Shown here: piece after piece, positions 6,775-9,223 of the stretch
How positions within the stretch are numbered: the stretch's first letter is position 1
Layout of the letters: the number at the start of each line of letters is the position of its first letter
Source: a bacterium
GTDB lineage: Bacteria; Auribacterota; Auribacteria; Auribacterales; Auribacteraceae
DNA length: 9,223 nt
Assembly: GCA_021161885.1 (NCBI GenBank)
Contig: JAGGZS010000064.1
Location: 1 to 9,223 of the forward strand
Direction: 5' to 3'
Made by a program: the position numbers and the translations under genes
The notes under the pieces: generated by a model
What the model saw: the letters and a program-made list of their open reading frames with translations, nothing else
Told to the model about the DNA's origin: nothing
Databases searched by the model: none

Positions 6775-7791
6775 ATTAATAAAAATTTACTATGTATACT
6801 GATTATTTTTATAGTTTTAATTTTTTCAAACCCATCATTTGCCGTATCAAGGTCTATATGGGTTTGGGAATCGCATACCCGTACAGCTTTAAACGATGTG
6901 GACGAAAGAAACAAAATTTTTGATTTATCCCAATCTAAAAATATCGAAACAATATATTTATACGCCGATTATTTTAACGGTGCAGGTTACGCCGGCAACG
7001 ATATTATAGATAATCCTCAATTATATCGTTCGTTCATATCCGACGCTCACAGCAGGGGGTTGGAAGTTCATGCTTTATTAGGGTCGGCGGCATTAGAAAC
7101 ATGGAACTATTTCTTACCGGAAAAACGAACAGATGCTTTAGCGATGATAAGCCATGTTCTTGACTACAATTCATCAAGTTCCGCAACCAAAAATTTTGAC
7201 GGGTTTAATGTTGATATTGAACCTTATATCTCATCAGAATGGTGGAGCAGTCAACCAACTTATTCAAAGTATTATATGGATATGCTCTCAGAACAGAAAC
7301 AACTGATAACCGCTTCAGGGCAAAATATGCTTTTCGGACCGGTTATTCCACGCTGGTATGATAACGAATCAGGGCTTAATATCGAATGGAACGGCACAAC
7401 AAAAAATTTGCTGTATCATATCATGGACCTAAGCGATTATATAACCGTAATGGATTATAGGAATATAACCGACCAGATAATCAACGATGCGCTTAATGAA
7501 TTGATATACGGCGATATTGTCGGCACAGAAGTTGCGGTCGGGATCGAAACCGCTCCTACGGGAGAAGGTCCTTATGTAAGTTTCTACGGCAAAAAAGAAA
7601 AAGAGATGGAAACCGTATTAGCTCCTGCGGAAACTGTTTTTGAAACCTATTCCTCTTACGCAGGGATTGCAGTACATAACTATGATTCATATTATACTAT
7701 GACTGTTCCTGAACCAACAACATTGGTATTGCTTTTAATCTCATTTACCGGTTTTTTGTCTATAAAAAAACGTTTTATATTTAAAAAATAA
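6775..7791 (+). CDS. PEP-CTERM-anchored GH18-like TIM-barrel glycosidase, start uncertain
   Basis: The frame is open from 6775 to TAA at 7789-7791. The first standard start is GTG at 6898, but the codons before it encode a signal peptide: KNLLCILIIFIVLIF, then NPSFA with cleavage expected after residue 23. The gene therefore starts near 6775, probably at ATT, preceded by AAGG (6764-6767) seven bases upstream. Alternatively the start is GTG 6767, with one base missing in the A run at 6781-6785. The exported domain has FDGFNVDIE (141-149), which fits the GH18 active-site pattern with E149 as proton donor, and DYITVMDY further on, as in GH18 barrels; this family cleaves chitin-type or N-glycan polymers. 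The C-terminus, VPEPTT, a hydrophobic stretch and a basic tail, is a PEP-CTERM signal for processing by an exosortase. Enzyme class is inferred from motifs; the substrate is unknown and no exosortase is in view. Confidence 0.75.
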   Translation: MNKNLLCILIIFIVLIFSNPSFAVSRSIWVWESHTRTALNDVDERNKIFDLSQSKNIETIYLYADYFNGAGYAGNDIIDNPQLYRSFISDAHSRGLEVHALLGSAALETWNYFLPEKRTDALAMISHVLDYNSSSSATKNFDGFNVDIEPYISSEWWSSQPTYSKYYMDMLSEQKQLITASGQNMLFGPVIPRWYDNESGLNIEWNGTTKNLLYHIMDLSDYITVMDYRNITDQIINDALNELIYGDIVGTEVAVGIETAPTGEGPYVSFYGKKEKEMETVLAPAETVFETYSSYAGIAVHNYDSYYTMTVPEPTTLVLLLISFTGFLSIKKRFIFKK

Positions 7792-7807
7792 ACTTTTTTC
7801 GCAAAAT

Positions 7808-7967
7808 ATTGGATTTCCAATCAAGTTAAGAATGCCTGAAGACAAAAAATCATCGAAAATATCAAAACTTTTCTGCTGATTATATTCTGTGAACCGCATA
7901 ATTTATTTAATAAAAATTTGAATAAAAAAAATTTTTCCGCGTCTATTTTATTAGTTAAAAAAAGACG
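7808..7967 (+). other. Intergenic leader with inverted repeats upstream of the Tyr/Arg-rich gene
   Basis: The 206-bp gap between the glycosidase and the next gene holds two small inverted repeats: ATTGGA-TT-TCCAAT (7808-7821) and CGTCT...AGACG (7940-7944 and 7963-7967), the latter extended by flanking T and A runs. The second would form a stem-loop in the leader just before the ribosome binding site. TTGAAT at 7918-7923 is a weak -35 candidate without a good -10. No ORF worth reporting was seen here. Confidence 0.2.
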
Positions 7968-7984
7968 GACTGCAACTTTTTATC

Positions 7985-7997
7985 AAGGAGGCTTAAG
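7985..7997 (+). promoter_or_regulatory. Strong ribosome binding site of the Tyr/Arg-rich gene
   Basis: AAGGAGG at 7985-7991 lies six bases before ATG 7998. It is the best Shine-Dalgarno match in the window and suggests a well-translated protein. Confidence 0.75.
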
Positions 7998-8411
7998 ATG
8001 CGAAAATTGACTTTATTCACAGCTTTAATTTTATTATCAACTTTGATGACTTTTACTGCCGGCAACAGTTACGCCGGTGATAAAGAATGGGCCACAGTAG
8101 GCAAAATTTTAACGGGTGTTGTAGGCGCAAACATCGTTTATAACATTTTTACGGACGACCGACCCGCACGTTCTTTTTACCGCACCCCCAGCACGTATTA
8201 TCCTTATCCTTACGGCACCGGCACCTATTATTCTTACGGATACCGGACGCCTGAAGCATCTTTTTCTTATTATTCAGAGGAATACGTTTGTCGGCCCCGC
8301 GTGTACTATAACTATCCCAGTTATTACCGCGGTTGCCGCGGTTGCCGCAGACATCGACGCCATCATAGACCCCGTCATGACAGAAGATACGCATCATATT
8401 ACAGGCGTTAA
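7998..8411 (+). CDS. Exported Tyr/Arg-rich protein, unknown function
   Basis: The 137-residue protein starts with a clear signal peptide, a basic MRK then a hydrophobic core, with cleavage expected after SYA (residue 26). A short segment, WATVGKILTGVVGANIVYNIF, could be a glycine-zipper-like or membrane-associating helix. The rest is low complexity: about 21 tyrosines in the last 90 residues, often as YY or YxY, then a strongly basic end with GCRGC and runs of Arg and His. I do not recognise the family. The composition suggests a structural or surface-associated envelope protein that binds anionic polymers or metals, but that is inference. The very strong ribosome binding site suggests abundant expression. 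It ends one base before the stop of the convergent lipoprotein gene, with no terminator between them. Confidence 0.75.
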   Translation: MRKLTLFTALILLSTLMTFTAGNSYAGDKEWATVGKILTGVVGANIVYNIFTDDRPARSFYRTPSTYYPYPYGTGTYYSYGYRTPEASFSYYSEEYVCRPRVYYNYPSYYRGCRGCRRHRRHHRPRHDRRYASYYRR

Positions 8412-8412
8412 A

Positions 8413-9153
8413 CTAATCGTTATCCGCAGGCTGAGGGCGTAATTGAGAAGGTAAGATATAACCCAATGATAACTCTATAAGGGTACTTTTATTGCTAAGA
8501 GCCGACGCTTGGATTTTCAATTCTTTCATTCGTCCAAGACAATCCTGCAAGGCAAGATAAGTTTTTTCCACAGCAATTTTCCGGCTGAGCTTGTTTTGCA
8601 AAATTTTCTTTATTTTTTCGTATTGCGTAATTTGCCCTCTAATAACTTCTATTTGCTTATCTATTACATCATCAGTAAAATTTAAAAACGGTTTAGTCGA
8701 TTTTAAGGTTACCATACAGCTTAATCCGTCTACCGAGTTTATTAAAAAATCCGAACAAAAAAATGCCCTTATTTTATTATCTTTATAATTTATCCTGAAT
8801 TTATCTTCCGGAAATATTTTTTTATAATGCTCATGTACCGATTCGAGTGGCTCGGATGTCTCAAAAACACATTTTACTGCGGTTATTTTATGGATCGATT
8901 GTTTATTTTCATTCAAACTTTTTTCCTGAGACAAAATATCTGCTTCAGAAAAAAGATAATTTTTTATCATGGGGAAAGAAAGATAAATATCGTTATTTAA
9001 TTTTTGTTTTTTTAACGATAAATCCATTTTTTGTTTTCGTGTATCCTGACCGGCGGATTGTTCTTTTTGTTCATCAGGGTTATCTTTTTTTGAACACCCG
9101 TAAAAAAATGTTGATAAAGCCAAAAAAAATATTAGCAAAAAAAATTTTTTCAT
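8413..9153 (-). CDS. Putative lipoprotein of unknown function
   Basis: The 246-residue protein has a lipoprotein signal: MKK, a hydrophobic stretch, then FYGC with C20 as the lipidated cysteine. The residue at -3 is Phe or Tyr-flanked rather than the usual Leu, so the lipobox is imperfect. A Lys/Gln/Asp-rich linker (21-55) follows, typical of tethered periplasmic proteins. The middle region (about 85-170) looks like a mixed alpha/beta domain with several cysteines. Residues about 165-225 form a charged helical, coiled-coil-like stretch with regularly spaced Ile/Leu. No catalytic motif or known family was recognised. The start has AGGA about 11 bases upstream, immediately after the tail of the ORF that enters from the window edge. 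It is convergent with, and one base from, the Tyr/Arg-rich gene; a shared envelope role is possible but unproven. Confidence 0.8.
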   Translation of the reverse strand: MKKFFLLIFFLALSTFFYGCSKKDNPDEQKEQSAGQDTRKQKMDLSLKKQKLNNDIYLSFPMIKNYLFSEADILSQEKSLNENKQSIHKITAVKCVFETSEPLESVHEHYKKIFPEDKFRINYKDNKIRAFFCSDFLINSVDGLSCMVTLKSTKPFLNFTDDVIDKQIEVIRGQITQYEKIKKILQNKLSRKIAVEKTYLALQDCLGRMKELKIQASALSNKSTLIELSLGYILPSQLRPQPADND

Positions 9154-9161
9154 CCGTTTTT

Positions 9162-9223
9162 TTATCCTATGAATCTCCCCGCCCTTACGGACGGGGTATC
9201 TTCTGTTTCAACTTTCAGTTGTC
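9162..9223 (-). mobile_element. Possible end of an IS200/IS605-type (tnpB) element, with ORF tail
   Basis: A minus-strand frame enters from the window edge and stops at TAA 9164-9162 after 19 visible residues, ending TPSVRAGRFIG. The same bases form a GC-rich hairpin (9177-9196): CCCCG, a C-A mismatch, CC, loop TTAC, GG, CGGGG. A second small repeat, CAACT-TTC-AGTTG, is at 9209-9221. A strong imperfect hairpin of this CCCCGTCC...GGGCGGGG type, overlapping the end of an ORF and without a T run, resembles the right end of IS200/IS605 elements next to tnpB. The body of the element would be outside the window. The identification rests on hairpin shape and remembered similarity, so an unrelated hairpin or non-coding tail is possible. 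Confidence 0.4.

Noticed and set aside
6792..6900. ATG at 6792 as the start of the glycosidase.
   Set aside because: It is in a different frame and soon reaches a stop; it does not encode the signal peptide.
8149..8397. Minus-strand ORF of 82 codons opposite the Tyr/Arg-rich gene.
   Set aside because: It is a shadow created by the repetitive Tyr/Arg codons of a gene that has its own signal peptide and strong ribosome binding site.
9177..9196. GC-rich hairpin read as an intrinsic terminator.
   Set aside because: No T run follows on either strand, and on the minus strand it sits directly upstream of a gene start.
9205..9223. GTTTCAAC-like bases at the window edge as the start of a CRISPR repeat.
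   Set aside because: Only one partial copy is visible, no repeat unit occurs elsewhere in the window, and the bases are open in frame with the adjoining ORF tail.

Overview
The window is AT-rich bacterial DNA. Its secreted proteins point to a Gram-negative, probably uncultured, lineage: a PEP-CTERM-anchored enzyme (which implies an exosortase), a lipoprotein and a Tyr/Arg-rich exported protein. PEP-CTERM systems occur in Proteobacteria, the PVC group, Omnitrophota and others. Nothing here fixes the phylum, so I leave it open.

Positions 1-2577 (+ strand) hold the downstream end of a type III-A (Csm) CRISPR effector operon: the last codons of an upstream gene (probably csm3 by position), a clear csm4, and a long csm5 carrying a four-cysteine zinc-ribbon insertion. 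No CRISPR array, cas6, csm6 or adaptation gene follows. The operon meets a convergent two-component gene 14 bp after csm5.

Positions 2592-3927 (- strand) hold a probable two-gene unit. A 38-codon ORF with a good ribosome binding site comes first, followed by a soluble receiver-histidine kinase fusion. Positions 4074-5498 (- strand) encode an unrecognised 474-residue protein. Its first half looks like the N-terminal nuclease and helical domains of type I HsdR or type IIG restriction enzymes, but the catalytic motif is degenerate and there is no methylase. Divergent from it is a ribonuclease Z-like metallo-beta-lactamase protein (5603-6619, + strand).

Positions 6620-9223 form an envelope-related region. 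It holds a GH18-like TIM-barrel glycosidase with signal peptide and PEP-CTERM anchor, whose true start appears to be a non-AUG codon or to be hidden by a one-base frameshift. It also holds a Tyr/Arg-rich exported protein and, tail to tail with it, an unrecognised lipoprotein. The last 60 bp carry a GC-rich hairpin and an ORF tail that resemble the end of an IS200/IS605-type (tnpB) element lying mostly outside the window.

Functionally, the CRISPR effector genes and perhaps the nuclease-like protein are defence-related. The kinase unit, RNase Z and envelope genes look like independent neighbours; I see no direct evidence that they work together. No rRNA, tRNA or CRISPR array was seen. No stretch over 300 bp lacks a gene.
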